DNA of 64,000 nucleotides from Xanthoparmelia taractica. Its lineage: Eukaryota > Ascomycota > Lecanoromycetes > Lecanorales > Parmeliaceae. A program made the position numbers and the translations under genes. The stretch lies in NCBI GenBank assembly GCA_033085395.1, contig JANQBS010000083.1, positions 62,001 through 126,000 of the forward strand, read 5' to 3'. A model generated the notes under the pieces. The model made no database searches, was not told the origin of the DNA, and worked only from the letters and a program-made list of their open reading frames with translations. Positions 1 to 12,279 of the stretch are shown piece after piece. Every line of letters begins with the position of its first letter. The first letter of the stretch is position 1.

Positions 1-1292
1 CACGAGCGAAAGAAAAATGCGTACCATCGTAGCGCTCGGCTTGCTCACACAGCCTCGCAAGGAAAGTCTTACTACAAGAGACTTAGTTCAACCGACATTC
101 CTGGTAGTAAGGAATTGGATGAGTACCTCTCACGCTGTATGGTCGGTTCTCGCGTTAGCTATTGTAAACAATGGGCTTATGGCAGAGGGAGATGATGTGA
201 GGTGTAAAGGACCGCACGGACTGATAGGCGCGTCGATAACTCACCTCACTCGTCATGGTGTATCAGTTTAGAGAATGTGAGAGGCCGAACGTGTGTTGGA
301 AGCGTAGCAAGGTTTGATGCAAATGCGTGAAGCGTGTCAATCGATGGAATAGAATCGAGGACAGACTTGGTGGAAGAGTGGTGGTGAGGTTTTGACAGCA
401 AATTACGGGCAGCCGCGCAATAAGCGACAACGACGCTAATCAGCCCTATCTCTCTGGGACCAAACAAACATTGGGCTCGTTGCGGAGTACAGTACTACAA
501 TTACACGTCAAATATGTTTAGTGTCTCTAGCTGCAGATGTTCTGCGTCCAGCTCGAGTGCCGGGATACTCTTAGACCTACTCTTTACAATGTGGAAAGTA
601 CTGACACCAAAGCTCGAACCAACCCCAGGTATCGTATCTATAATTATGGCTTCAGTTCAAGTGTCAAGAGTCATCTCGTACCTACCACACGGCTCTGGAC
701 CCGAAAGACATCGAGATCTTGCTACTGATCTATCTTCCGATGTAGGGTATAGGGCTCAGTCCAGTCTTGTGCCCAGACCAACAGAGACTAGGCTTTGGCA
801 CCCTTGTGGAAAGGGATGATTGTTCCATTTCTTCGTACGCATTTGAAGTATTGCTAATTTGTGGATATACGTATCTCAATCCGAAGCCAGAGCCGGTGTG
901 ATACTGTCCATGTCATTTCATAGCGATAGCATTGCGCAGATGGAGACTCGGCGTCGAAAGCCAGTAATGAGTGATGGATTGAGTGAAGATTGAGGCTCTG
1001 CTAGAAACCCTGCGAGGGACAAAATAGGACTAGGTCACTAGGATAAATATTACGCCGAACGGGAAAGATGAACCAATCAATGTAAAGGACACGTTCATGC
1101 GACGATTTGTCCGTGAGGATTGATCATAAATATATGTTCCTTTGCCCAAGAGTTCCATGTCCTCCACGTCCTTCTTTCAGACCGTGTACTGTCTGTCATC
1201 ACCTGTATTCATAGAACATCCTTTCCAACAAGTGTCGCACCTTCAACCTTCAGTGTCCCAAGGTAATCCGTTTCCGTAATTTTGAGGACAGC
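1..1292. other. Left flank, no gene recognised
   Basis: Short open frames exist on both strands (the longest about 100 codons), but none has a recognisable motif, a convincing intron structure or low-complexity character. The last 150 bases are CT-rich and precede the ATG of the calcium ATPase, so they probably carry its promoter and 5' leader. Nothing else is supported here. Confidence 0.5.
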
Positions 1293-4200
1293 ATGGACAC
1301 TCCATACCTACTCTCAACCGAGGAGGCTTTGGAGCACTTTCAAGTTAGTGAACAGCAAGGTCTCTCCGAACAACAAGTTCAAAGATCTTTAGAAAAGTAT
1401 GGGCGCAACGGTACTGTACATCACCACAACTTGGATCACAAGACTGTGCTAATGTTTCCTCTACAGCTTTACCAGAAACCCCTCCAGTGCCTTTGTGGCA
1501 GCTGATTCTTGACCAATTTAAAGATCAGCTGGTCATCATACTATTGGGATCAGCAGCAATATCATTCATCCTCGCTCTGTTTGAAGACGAAGAAGGGTGG
1601 ACCGCCTTTGTGGATCCAGCAGTTGTCGGTGCACTCGTCACTGATGAAGTAGAGACTACGCTGACTCAAAGAGCAGATTCTGACTATCCTAATCTTAAAC
1701 GCGATCGTTGGAGTCTCACAGGAAAGTAGCGCGGAAAAGGCTATTGCGGCGTTACAGGAGTACTCTGCAAATGAAGCTAAGGTGGTCCGAAACGGCGCGC
1801 TGAAGCGCATAAAGGCCGATGAACTCGTTCCTGGGGACATCATTTCGGTGGCAGTGGGAGATCGGATTCCAGCGGATTGCAGAGTACTCTCAATCCAGAG
1901 CAACAGCTTCCGTGTGGATCAGGCGATCCTGACTGGGGAGAGTGAAAGCGTTAGCAAAGACACTAAAGCTCTTCAAGATTCAAAAGCTGTGAAACAGGAT
2001 CAGGTGAACATGCTTTTCTCGGGTACGACTGTATCTACAGGCCACGCCACCGCTCTAGTTGTTCTGACGGGAGCATCGACGGCTATCGGAGATATCCAAG
2101 AAAGCATTACATCGCAAATATCTGAGCCCACGCCATTGAAACAGAAATTGAACGACTTCGGAGACATGCTCGCAAAGGTCATCACGGTCATCTGCATCCT
2201 TGTCTGGCTAATCAATATCCAACACTTCAACGATCCTTCACATGGCAGCTGGGCTAAAGGAGCTATATATTATCTCAAGGTATTAACAATGGCGTCCGAA
2301 TTCGAACAAGCGGTACTGATCGAATGGATAGATTGCCGTGTCCCTTGGTGTAGCAGCGATTCCAGAGGGTTTGGCTGTTGTCATCACGACCTGTCTTGCG
2401 CTGGGGACTCGAAAGATGGCCGCGAAGAATGCAGTAGTTCGAAGTCTGCCGTCTGTTGAGACACTTGGAAGCTGCAGCGTGATCTGCTCCGACAAAACTG
2501 GTACTCTGACTACAAACCAGATGAGTGTCAGTAAGATGGTGTTCCTAAATGAATCTGGCACCGACCTTGAGGAAATCGATGTGCAAGGGACGACATATTC
2601 TCCAGAAGGTGGCATTCTGTCTGGTGGCAAATATATGAATGATCTAGCAGCGTCGTCTCCAACGGTCTTGAAAATGACAGAAGTCGCTGCACTGTGTAAT
2701 GGATCGCAACTGTCTTTTGATTCAAAGAACCTAACGTATAACAACGTTGGCGAGCCGACTGAAGGTGCTCTACGTGTTCTGGTGGAAAAGATAGGCACAC
2801 CGGAACCAGCCGTCAACCAAGCGGCCAGAGAGCTGCCTGTTCATGAGAGGTTGCAACATGCTAGCAAGTACTTTGAGGAAAAAAACCCCCTTCTTGCCAC
2901 GTATGAATTTTCACGAGATCGCAAGAGTATGTCTGTCCTAGTCGGCAACACCCCGCAAAAGCGTCTTCTTGTGAAGGGAGCGCCAGAGTCGGTTCTGGAG
3001 CGATGCACACATGCTTTACTGGGTTTCAACGGAAAGCGGGTCTCGCTGGATGAGAAGCTCACACGATTGATATCCCAGGAGGTTGTCGAATATGGGAACC
3101 GTGGACTTCGAGTCATTGCGCTTGCCAATGTTGAGGATGTGGGATCCAATCCTCTCCTAGGCTCAGCAAAGACTACGGAAGAGTACAGTCGCTTGGAGAC
3201 AAATCTGACCTTGATTGGATTAGTAGGAATGCTTGATCCGCCGCGGCCGGAGGTTGCAGAGTCCATTGCGAAATGCAGAGAGGCAGGCATTCGTGTGGTG
3301 GTCATCACTGGAGATAACCAGAATACGGCCGAGACAATCTGTCGTCAAATTGGCATCTTTGGCGATCACGAAGATCTCAAAGGGAAGAGTTACACTGGCA
3401 GAGAATTTGACGCCTTAAGTGAAGGCGGAAGGCTCCAAGCTGCTAAGACAGCGCTACTCTTCTCTCGAACGGAACCCAGCCACAAGTCTCAGCTCGTGGA
3501 TCTCTTACAGTCAAGCGGTGAGGTAGTCGCGATGACTGGCGATGGTGTGAATGACGCTCCTGCGCTTAAGAAATCCGACATTGGTGTTGCAATGGGGTCC
3601 GGAACCGACGTTGCTCGGCTAGCTGCGGACATGGTGCTTGCAGATGACAATTTCGCAACGATAGAAAGCGCTGTCGAAGAAGGCAGATCGATCTACAACA
3701 ACACCCAACAATTCATTCGCTACCTAATCTCGTCTAATATTGGAGAAGTTGTCTCGATATTTCTAACAGCAGCAGCCGGCATGCCAGAGGCATTAATACC
3801 TGTACAATTACTATGGGTAAATCTTGTGACTGACGGTCTGCCGGCGACGGCGTTATCTTTCAATCCTCCAGACCATGATGTCATGAGAAGACCACCCCGG
3901 GGCCGGGATGAAGCTCTTGTCAGCGGATGGCTGTTCTTCAGATATATGGTCATTGGTATCTACGTTGGTGGAGCGACAGTCTTCGGATATGCATGGTGGT
4001 TCATGTTCAATTCTGAAGGGCCTCAAATCACGTTCTGGCAACTGGTGAGCGACATGACGTGTGTGTTGCAATTCTGGAGTTGATACTGACAGGCCCCGCA
4101 TAGTCTCACTTTCACCGCTGTTCATCGGACTTCCCAGAGATTGGCTGTGAAATATTCTCGAATGACAGCGCGAAAGCTGCGTCCACAATTTCGCTTTCGA

Positions 4201-4612
4201 TGTGAGTGTCCTCGAAGAAGTCGAACAACTACGCGCTAATGAGTCTCAGCTTGGTTGTCATTGAGATGCTCAATGCCATGAACGCCCTCTCATCTAGCGA
4301 ATCCCTTCTGACGCTTCCGCTGTGGGACAACATGATCTTAGTCTATGCTATAACTCTGTCAATGGTCCTCCACTTCGCTCTCCTCTACACGCCTTTCTTA
4401 CAAACGCTTTTCTCTATCGTTCCATTGAATTGGAACGAGTGGCAGGCCGTGCTGCTGATAAGCATACCCGTCATGTAAGATACGTCAAATTTCACATAGC
4501 GGCGAATGGATGCTAACGAATCGCTGCTAGATTCATCGACGAGATCTTGAAATTTCTCGAGCGCAAGATATATTTACCCAAGCCTTTAAAGATTAGAGTC
4601 AAAAAAGAATAG
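1293..4612 (+). CDS. SERCA-type calcium-transporting P-type ATPase
   Basis: Seven exons: 1293-1410, 1467-1624, 1677-2279, 2332-4044, 4104-4201, 4250-4474 and 4531-4612, giving 998 residues, the usual length for the family. The protein pumps cytosolic Ca2+ into the ER/Golgi lumen using ATP. Seen in order: N-terminal region with ALPETPP, first membrane pair (QLVIILLGSAAISFILALF), actuator TGES near residue 178, membrane helix 4 with AAIPEGLA (Ca2+-binding PEGL), phosphorylation loop CSDKTGTLT near residue 347, nucleotide domain KGAPES, hinge TGDGVND near residue 694, then C-terminal membrane helices with NLVTDGLPA and LNAMNALSSSESLL. It ends in a lysine-rich tail (KKE), which could be an ER-retrieval-like signal (inference). 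Intron 2 has the weak donor GTCGGT; skipping it would hit a stop. All catalytic motifs are intact, so it should be active. SERCA is favoured over Pmr1 because of the FVDP..ILTILILNA segment. Confidence 0.95.
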
Positions 4613-4975
4613 ACCTTGTGATTGCAATTGCGGATTATAGACCGTGAGTAACCCTGGGGTTCTCAAACATAGAAGCTTGGAAAGGAATATAATAGAATTT
4701 AAATACAATCACTTTGATACAATCTGCACATGTATCGTACTTTTCGTTCGGTACACTGACTTTAGTACCACCAGGTACGTGTTAGCAATAGTGGTGTCTA
4801 CATCAAGTTTAGTCTCGGTAATAAGCTAGCGCAGGTGCTAAGTCCGTCAATCCTTACCTCTACCATCCTCATCAATGCCCTATATGAGCGCGTGCTACTT
4901 GCGCAGTACTTGCTTGCTCCAATCATAGTAAATGGGGTTTTGCGTGATGATGCGCCAGGTGTCATACATTTCACC
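4613..4975. other. Intergenic region, possible missing 5' exon of the helicase
   Basis: An AT-rich spacer between the calcium ATPase stop and the helicase. In the last about 70 bases, the frame that continues into the helicase exon is open and reads a plausible segment (IIVNGVLRDDAPGVIHF), but it has no ATG. The helicase may therefore begin further upstream through an intron I could not place. Confidence 0.4.
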
Positions 4976-7900
4976 ATGCATCACTCCAGCATTCAGCTGC
5001 GCTCAGATGGTCGGTAGCTCTCGTATAGCAATGGGAGATGTTGAATTACTGAAAGAGAAATCCCAGAGCAAGCACCGGAGAAACTCGTTGCCTTCATCGA
5101 TGGACGAATATTATCCTCCCCAGAACCCTCAGAACCAGAGCCCGAACGACCGAAGAAAAAGCGAAAACTGACGGGACCGACTGTGCCAAAGACGCCGCCG
5201 AGTGGTCCAGACGACTATCTGACACTTGCTCGGGTGGATATCAGTATGGTGAGACTTTACCAAAGTCCGGCGGACTGCATAGGCTGAGCTTGAACCAGGT
5301 CTTTCGGAGGAGCCCAAGCGAGTCATATCCATCGCCCTCCCCAGACGAAAACAACAAAGAGCATCAGGTGCTGCTAGGGGGATTCACCGAGAGATCTGAT
5401 GGTGAATACTCATGTCGGATAACCACTGTCCATGGTTTGGCTCTTTTCGACAAGGCGATACGTTCAAGCATAGACTCGCAAACCTTGAAGATATTGCAGA
5501 TCGCTATCAACCCTCCGAGTCGCCAGCTACAAAAGAATCTATTGAGGATTGATTCGAAAATCTCCAAATCTTTGGGCTTTGTCTTTGAGGCGAAAAGAAT
5601 CGGTTTCGACAATGACGCATGTGTGCACACGCTCGATCTTTGTGTCAGGATCTTAGTGCCAAACGCAAGGAGTTTGGCTGACAGCATTGGTGTATCTCGA
5701 AATGACATACTTGGCATCTGCGCACCTGAGAGTCTACCAGAAAAGTCGGACTCATGGTCTCCCCGAGACTTTTACGATAACGTTTACGTGCCTAAAAGCG
5801 AGGGTGCGGCACCTGATGTCCCATCGATCGATGAACTTCAGTGTGAGTTATATCCCTTCCAAAAGAGAGCCGTTCAATGGCTTCTCTGGCGAGAAGGAGC
5901 CGTGAAACCCCTTGAGCCTCCCGAAGAGCTCCCAGAGCCTCCTCACGGATTTGTTCGCACCACAGATGGGGACGGCAAGCGATGCCTTATCAGCCATTTT
6001 TGGGGCATGGCCACAACCGACGAGCAAGTGCTCATACACATGAGCCACGAAGTAAAGGGAGGTATACTCGCAGAGGAAATGGGGTTGGGCAAAACAGTCG
6101 AGATCATTGCGTTACACTGTTTGCACAAGCGGGATCCGACTAAGCAGTCTCCGTCGCCAAAGAACTTGCCACGGTGCTCTGCGACACTTATCATTACACC
6201 TCCTGCTATACTTCAACAATGGAAAAATGAATTACATGGTCTTGCTTCCAGTCTCGATGTATTTGTCTATGAGGGACTGCGAATCGAGGCAGGCAAAAGC
6301 AATCACGAAGCGCTAATGCTACGGTGCACGCAACATGATATTGTCCTGACAACCTATAATGTACTTGCTAGAGAGATTCACTACGCTGAGACACCTGACC
6401 GAAGTCTACGCCACGAAAAGAAATATGAGAAGAGGCTTTCCCCACTCACACAAATCCACTGGTGGCGAGTGGTATTAGATGAAGCTCAAATGGTGGAAAG
6501 CGGAGTCTCAAACGCTGCTAAGGTTGCTAAACTCATCCCAAGAGATATCGCGTGGTATGTATATCTTCGTGCATCTTCCCGCAGTCCTTTGCACACAGCA
6601 GCGTGGGTCATAAGCCATGTTTCGTAACCCAACATTGCCTTGTAAATTCTTTGGGTTGTCTTGTTGCTTGGGTTTCAGTATCGAGAATGGTATTTTGACT
6701 TAGGAATCTGCTTAGGTGCGTCAGCGGCACGCCGGTGAAAAAGGACGCGAGAGATCTGTTCGGGCTTATTGACTTTTTACACTACGAACCATACTGCAAA
6801 TTTCCTACTCATGTGTGGCAACGCCTCGTCACGCAGCACAAAACCATATTCAAGCGCATCTTTCGTACCATTGCTCTCCGTCACACCAAACATCAGATTA
6901 AAGGTGACCTTCAATTGCCGCCACAGAGGCGTGTGGTCATTACAGTACCGTTCACGCACATTGAAGAACAGCACTATGCGACGATGTTTGGGCAAATGGC
7001 TGAAGATTGTGGCTTAAATCTGGACGGAACTCCACGAACAGATGACTGGGATCCTGATTCACCTGCTACTATCGAGCGAATGCGAAATTGGCTAACCAGA
7101 CTACGCCAAACTTGCCTTCATCCTGAGGTAGGGGCCCGCAACCGTCGAGCCCTGGGTGGCAAAGGACCTTTGCGTACGGTTGGTGAGGTCCTTGAGGTCA
7201 TGATAGATCAAAACGATGTTGCTACTCGCTTGGAAGAACGCACGGTACGTTCGAGTGATATCCTTATATTCAGGGCCGCGGTCAGAGTTTTAAGACATGT
7301 CGGAGTGTAGGAGGGTTTTCGATCCGATAAATTATGCTCCTTGAACTTAATTTGGCGAATTATCCTCATGTAATGAAAAGAAGATGCTGATTTGGAGGTA
7401 CCAGCTTCTGTTGTCTCAAGCCCGTCGAGGTCAGATTCTAGAGCACGCGGAGCAAAGCGAGGAAGCCTTGAAAATCTGGTTGCATACCCTAGAAGAAGCC
7501 AAGCTGATAGTCCACGATTGCCGGGAGCAATTGAAGGATGAGATTGATCGACTGAGCGTGACTGAAGGGGCCACAGGAGAAAATGATGAAACAGAAGCAA
7601 CATCAGTGACACGCACCGGAGCCCACCGACAGAGACTCCGTGCAGGTGCGTAGATTCTTCAGTTTTTGGTCTGATGGCTCATTCTTTTGGCTGAAGGTGC
7701 GCCTTGATATATAACGCTAACTTCAGATCACGCGCAGCTATCGAGATTGAGCATATGTGTACCTTCTTCGTCGCTAATGCTTATTTCCAAATCAAGACTG
7801 ATGAACAGAGGACCAGACCCGAGTCAACCGAGTTTCATGAGCTTCAAAGAAATGAAGAATTGGGATATGAAAGAGCCAAAATACTACGCAAAGAGTTACT

Positions 7901-10131
7901 GCAAGAAGCCCACAACAAGGCTGAAATACTCATGTGCAGAGTCAATGAAAAGGTCAAGGCAAATTCCTTGGTTAATATCCCAGAGACTTCGCCGCTCAAG
8001 AATCAAGGGGGCATTGAGTCTCGGACTATCTTTGAGAGGTTGGACAACTTGATCGCGGTCATGCGAAATCAAGCAACGCAGATTAATGACTGGAGGAAGA
8101 AGACAATTGAGCTTCTACTTCTGACCCTTGTCGATGAAGAAGAGGCTGATCTCCAAGGAGACGAATACGAGACCTCGACAAAACAGCAAGATGAGGTGCC
8201 CTCCAAAGGACCAACTCCGAGTATCTTGATCTTTACTGATATCATTTCAGGTATATGTGTACGTTGACGCCCTTAGGGCCTTAGTGGCAGACCGTCATGA
8301 TATTTTGACGGGCCAGCATAATGAACTCGTCTCCCACGAGATGAGTGTTGCCTTTAGGCAAGCTAAGGAGGGCCACGGTCATTCTCCCGAGCTACTCCTC
8401 AAGCTCTTGTCTGCCCGGGATAGACTCAAGCCTACCAAGGACGTGGGCTCCGTCCGGGGAATCATAACAGAGCTTCGTGAGCTCAAGACGACTCTCCGGG
8501 GAGCGACCGAAAGAGGCAACTCTCGAACTGCGGCAGAGCTATTAATAGTCAACGGTGCACTGGAAAAGCTGCACCAGATCTCAATGGAACAAACGAAGGT
8601 GTTGGCAGGCCTAGACCGGGAAATCGAACTATTTAAAGATACTATGAACTTGCGGCTTGAATATTACCGACAACTACAACAGATTTCAGACACGGTGGCT
8701 CCTTATGAGGAAGACCTAAGCGAAGAAGCTCGCAATCTTATCCTGCTTGATAGAAACACAACCGAGTCTCGTACCAAAGCTCGCATAGCAAGGTTGAAGT
8801 CTAAAGGCCGCTATCTCGTGCATTTAAGGGATGAAGCCACCAATGTCGAAAGCCAGAGACTGTGCATAATATGCCAGCAGCCATTTGAAGTGGGCATCCT
8901 GACCTCGTGTGGACATTCCTATTGTATCGAATGTCTGCGTCTGTGGTGGAAATCCCATAGAAACTGCCCAACCTGTAAGAAGCATCTGACGAGGAACGAT
9001 TTCCACCAAATTACGTATGTGTGCACGAGGCTCATGGTGGGCAATCATGACCATGTGGCTGATGGGACTATAGTTATAAGCCGCAACAACTGACCATGCA
9101 GGAAGAAGGGCAAGCGCAGGAAAGGGAAGTTGGCGTGGGGAGTGGTGGGGAAGACTCTGCAATATACTCAGGGATTCACAACAACGTCCTTGATCAGATC
9201 AAGAACATTGACCTTGACGGTTCATTTGGAACGAAAATCGATACCATCGCTCGGCACATATTTTGGATTCGGGAGCACGATCCAGGCGCCAAGTCGATTG
9301 TCTTCTCTCAGTATCGAGACTTCTTGGATGTTCTGGCCAGAGCCTTTACCCACTTCCGTATTGATTTTACAGGCATCGATCGAAAGGACGGGATACAGAA
9401 GTTCACCAGTGACCCTAGCGTATGCACATGCAACTCGGTAATACGGAAGGCCCCATGCTAACACTGTCTCACAGAAGGAGTGCTTCTTCCTTCACGCTAA
9501 GGCACACTCATCTGGGCTCAACCTTGTCAATGCTACACACGTCTTCCTTTGCGAGCCGCTGATAAACACGGCGATCGAACTGCAGTACGTATTTTCGGAG
9601 TACATATGTCACTTCTTCAAACAAATCCTAAGTCTTGGGCGTCTTTACTGTTAGAACATATTTTAAGGCTCAAGACCTCTCAAACAGGCAATACTAACTG
9701 CGAGATTGTAATACAGAGCCATTGCGAGGGTGCATAGAATTGGGCAGCACCAGGCGACTACGGTGTGGATGTATATCGTGGAAGACACGGTGGAGAAATC
9801 CATCTACGACATATCCGTGACCCGACGGTTGGCGCACATGGGTCGATACCGTGGCACAATTGAGAAGAGCGAAGACGCGAGTCTTGAAAGCAAGATTGAC
9901 GCGGCGAATAGTATGGAACTGGAAGAGACGGCAATTGCTAAGGTTCTTACCAAAGGATCAAGTGGGGGAGAGGTGGTAGGTAAGGAAGACTTGTGGAATT
10001 GCCTCTTCCAGCACCGGCCCGGACACACTCGCACCGCTCAGGAAGCAGGGCGAGAAGTGGTCCGACCCCTTGGAGTAAGTGCAGACGAAGGCCGACTAGA
10101 CTTGGATGGGCAATCTGCGAGCAGTGTATGA
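4976..10131 (+). CDS. SNF2-family helicase with RING finger (Irc20/SHPRH-like E3 ligase)
   Basis: Ten exons: 4976-5009, 5067-5248, 5299-6554, 6716-7244, 7405-7645, 7738-8195, 8251-9014, 9074-9419, 9475-9584 and 9717-10131; 1444 residues if the ATG at 4976 is used. Walker A lies in GLGKT near residue 331 and the DEAQ box near 465, followed by CVSGTPV. A long coiled insertion comes next, then a C3HC4 RING at about 1104-1146 (CIICQQPF, CGHSYC, CPTC). The C-terminal helicase lobe has SIVFSQYRD and HRIGQ. The RING placed between the two helicase lobes is diagnostic of Irc20/SHPRH, nuclear proteins known to use SNF2 ATPase and ubiquitin-ligase activity in recombination and damage tolerance. A basic stretch (RPKKKRKL) near the N-terminus could be a nuclear signal. 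The true start is uncertain because the open frame extends upstream of 4976. All junctions keep frame and restore family motifs. Confidence 0.88.
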
Positions 10132-10733
10132 TTGAGGCGAGAAAAGGAATCTTCGTACCATGCTTGATGACTTGATGGGCTTCACCTCGGGGTAGATGAG
10201 GACAGGTTATGAATAGCTTATCAGAAAAAAGTCTCGGCTTGGTGGTGGATCCCATTCTAAATCCTGCACTTCAGCTGGCACGCACATCCCTCTTCTCGTC
10301 ATTATCATCGTCATCATAGAACCTCTCAAACTCGAGACACTCGTGAGTAAGTACTTCCTAATACTGCACATAGTCATCATCCTCATCTTCATCTCCATCT
10401 TCTTCTTCTTCATCTTAATTGTCATCACCTCGTAAGTTGTGCCACCGTTGCCCTCATTATTGGCACATCTCATTGGACCGAGTGACGTTGTTGCTCGTGT
10501 TCAGAAAACTCATCTTCTCCTCACCTCACGCTCAACTCGAGGCCATGGCCTCTGTCCCTAGTTGCGAGACCCTGTCGATTTTTATATGTATGTACACCGA
10601 TCTGCATGCAGTATTCCTATCACCACTTGTCCCGTATCTACAAACGCACCCGGAGGGATTGGCAGCATAGTAAGTGATATCACCAAGTATCCTAGTGTCA
10701 TGTGCTAAATTAGCATCACACAGCGTCCAATAG
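10132..10733. other. Intergenic, low-complexity
   Basis: Contains a CATCATCTTCATCTTC-like simple repeat around 10375-10425. A short frame from about 10543 (MASVPSC...) ends in TAG at 10668-10670 and could be a first exon of the following protease, but I could not join it in frame. Confidence 0.4.
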
Positions 10734-11990
10734 GGCAAGATCCGAATTGTCGAAAACGAGACTTACTTCCACCCACGTCACATCAGAGTTGTGAACGCTA
10801 TATAAATGATATACCCACATCGCTCTTTTCTCGTTTATAGATATATGGGCATTATATCATTCCCCACGCATCTTCCCTTTCCTCAAACATAGCCTTTCAA
10901 GCAGGTCTCCAGAACGTGGGCTCGACATGCTATATGAATGCATCCATTCAGGCATTATGCAACCTACCTTCCATCGAAGCTGCTCTCACATCCACAGTAA
11001 CCTCAGTTCTCTCCACAAATCTTCCAACTCGGTCTTGGAGACTGACACCTCACTTTAGGCTCCGACCGACGGTAGTTTCCTAGGCTCCGTAAGTAGGCTG
11101 CATCGTGAGCTATACCGGTCCCGCACATATAAGCCGAAGATTGACCCAAGCTGGTTCCTGCGAATCTGCCGCCAAAAGAACGGTCAATGGGTTCCAGGTG
11201 TACAACAAGATGCCAGCGAATTCATTGAACATCTACTTCAAGAGATTCCTCAATTGAAATCCCGGTTCCAGTTCCAAGGGGTTTTCACCCATGCGTGCGA
11301 TCGAGAGGAATGTCCTGTCGATACAACCCATCGCGAAAAGGATGTTACCCTTCGTTTGATTGGCACAGAAAATGAGTTCGGGATCACACTGCCAGACCTG
11401 CTCCTCAGTCATGGTTTCACACGTTCGGCTTGTCCTGATTGCAAAGCCCCATCCGTCCATAGGGACCCGAAACCGTCGGCCGTGCTCATGATTCAGCTAC
11501 CTCGCCTTGTCACGCATGATAGGAAGAACGATACACATATCTCCTTCACTCGCCGTTTAGGTCGGCCTCAACTTCCAGCCAATTACAAGCTTATGTCTGT
11601 TATCTCACATTACGGTGGAAGCAATGGTGGTCATTACAAGACTTTCATAAACCGAAATGACAAGTGGTTGGTTTGTGATGACGATTCTGTTCTGCCGGTG
11701 GACGATGATAAAGTTGTCCGTACGTCGATAGTTCCGATCATGTGAAACTTTACTTACAAGTGTGAAGGGCAAGAATGCCTACATCCTACTGTATCATCGA
11801 GCCGATAACGAGACTTCAAGCGCGTGCCCAACCCTCGATCAGCTACACTCTGCTATGTCACAAGAAAGTCAGGATTTTGATGGACTTTTGGGAGAACTCG
11901 ATGATGACGATGAGGGCGATGACAATATTGACAGCGACGACAACTATGCGCCCGGGTCACATCCCGTTGATGAGCTTGCGGAAGAATTAG

Positions 11991-12027
<37 letters not shown>

Positions 12028-12118
12028 GAACCATGTTGACGTCGACGACGGCTGTGCGCCTGTTTCGCAAGGAGTATATGAACTTGATAACCTCGCAGCA
12101 GAATTGGTGGATGATTAG
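10734..12118 (+). CDS. Ubiquitin-specific protease (C19/UCH family) with acidic repeat tail
   Basis: Probable exons: 10734-10790 (tentative), 10841-10996, 11059-11715 and 11768-12118; the true 5' end was not found. The family cleaves ubiquitin from proteins with a Cys-His-Asp triad. The Cys box reads GLQNVGSTCYMNASIQAL at about 10895-10950, a QQDASEF segment follows, and two CxxC-like zinc elements (CDREEC, CPDC) mark the fingers. The His box has GGSNGGHYKTF followed by an acidic DDDS. All catalytic residues are present. After the catalytic domain comes a very acidic tail with a run of about 12 Asp and two copies of an APxSxxxxELAxEL-type repeat. It ends at TAG 12116-12118, although a third repeat copy follows in frame beyond the stop. 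The 11716 donor (GTCCGT) is weak. It could be a functional gene or a copy in decay, since the DNA to the right is clearly degenerate. Confidence 0.65.
11996..12028 (+). repeat. GAT trinucleotide run coding poly-Asp
   Basis: About eleven consecutive GAT triplets inside the acidic tail of the ubiquitin protease. It encodes an aspartate run and is likely length-variable. Confidence 0.85.
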
Positions 12119-12279
12119 GAGGAGGACAAAGCTGACATCGACGACAAGTGTGCACCCGGGTCACATGAAATTGATGATCTTGCGAGAGAACTGACTGATG
12201 TCGATATCAATCATGGTGATGGTGAATTCATCCTTTTCATCCTTGAGATATCACACAGGACCGACAGCTTCAGAAGGAG

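Noticed and set aside
11994..12194. Frame starting with a Met run
   Set aside because: Shadow of the GAT repeat that encodes poly-Asp in the protease frame.
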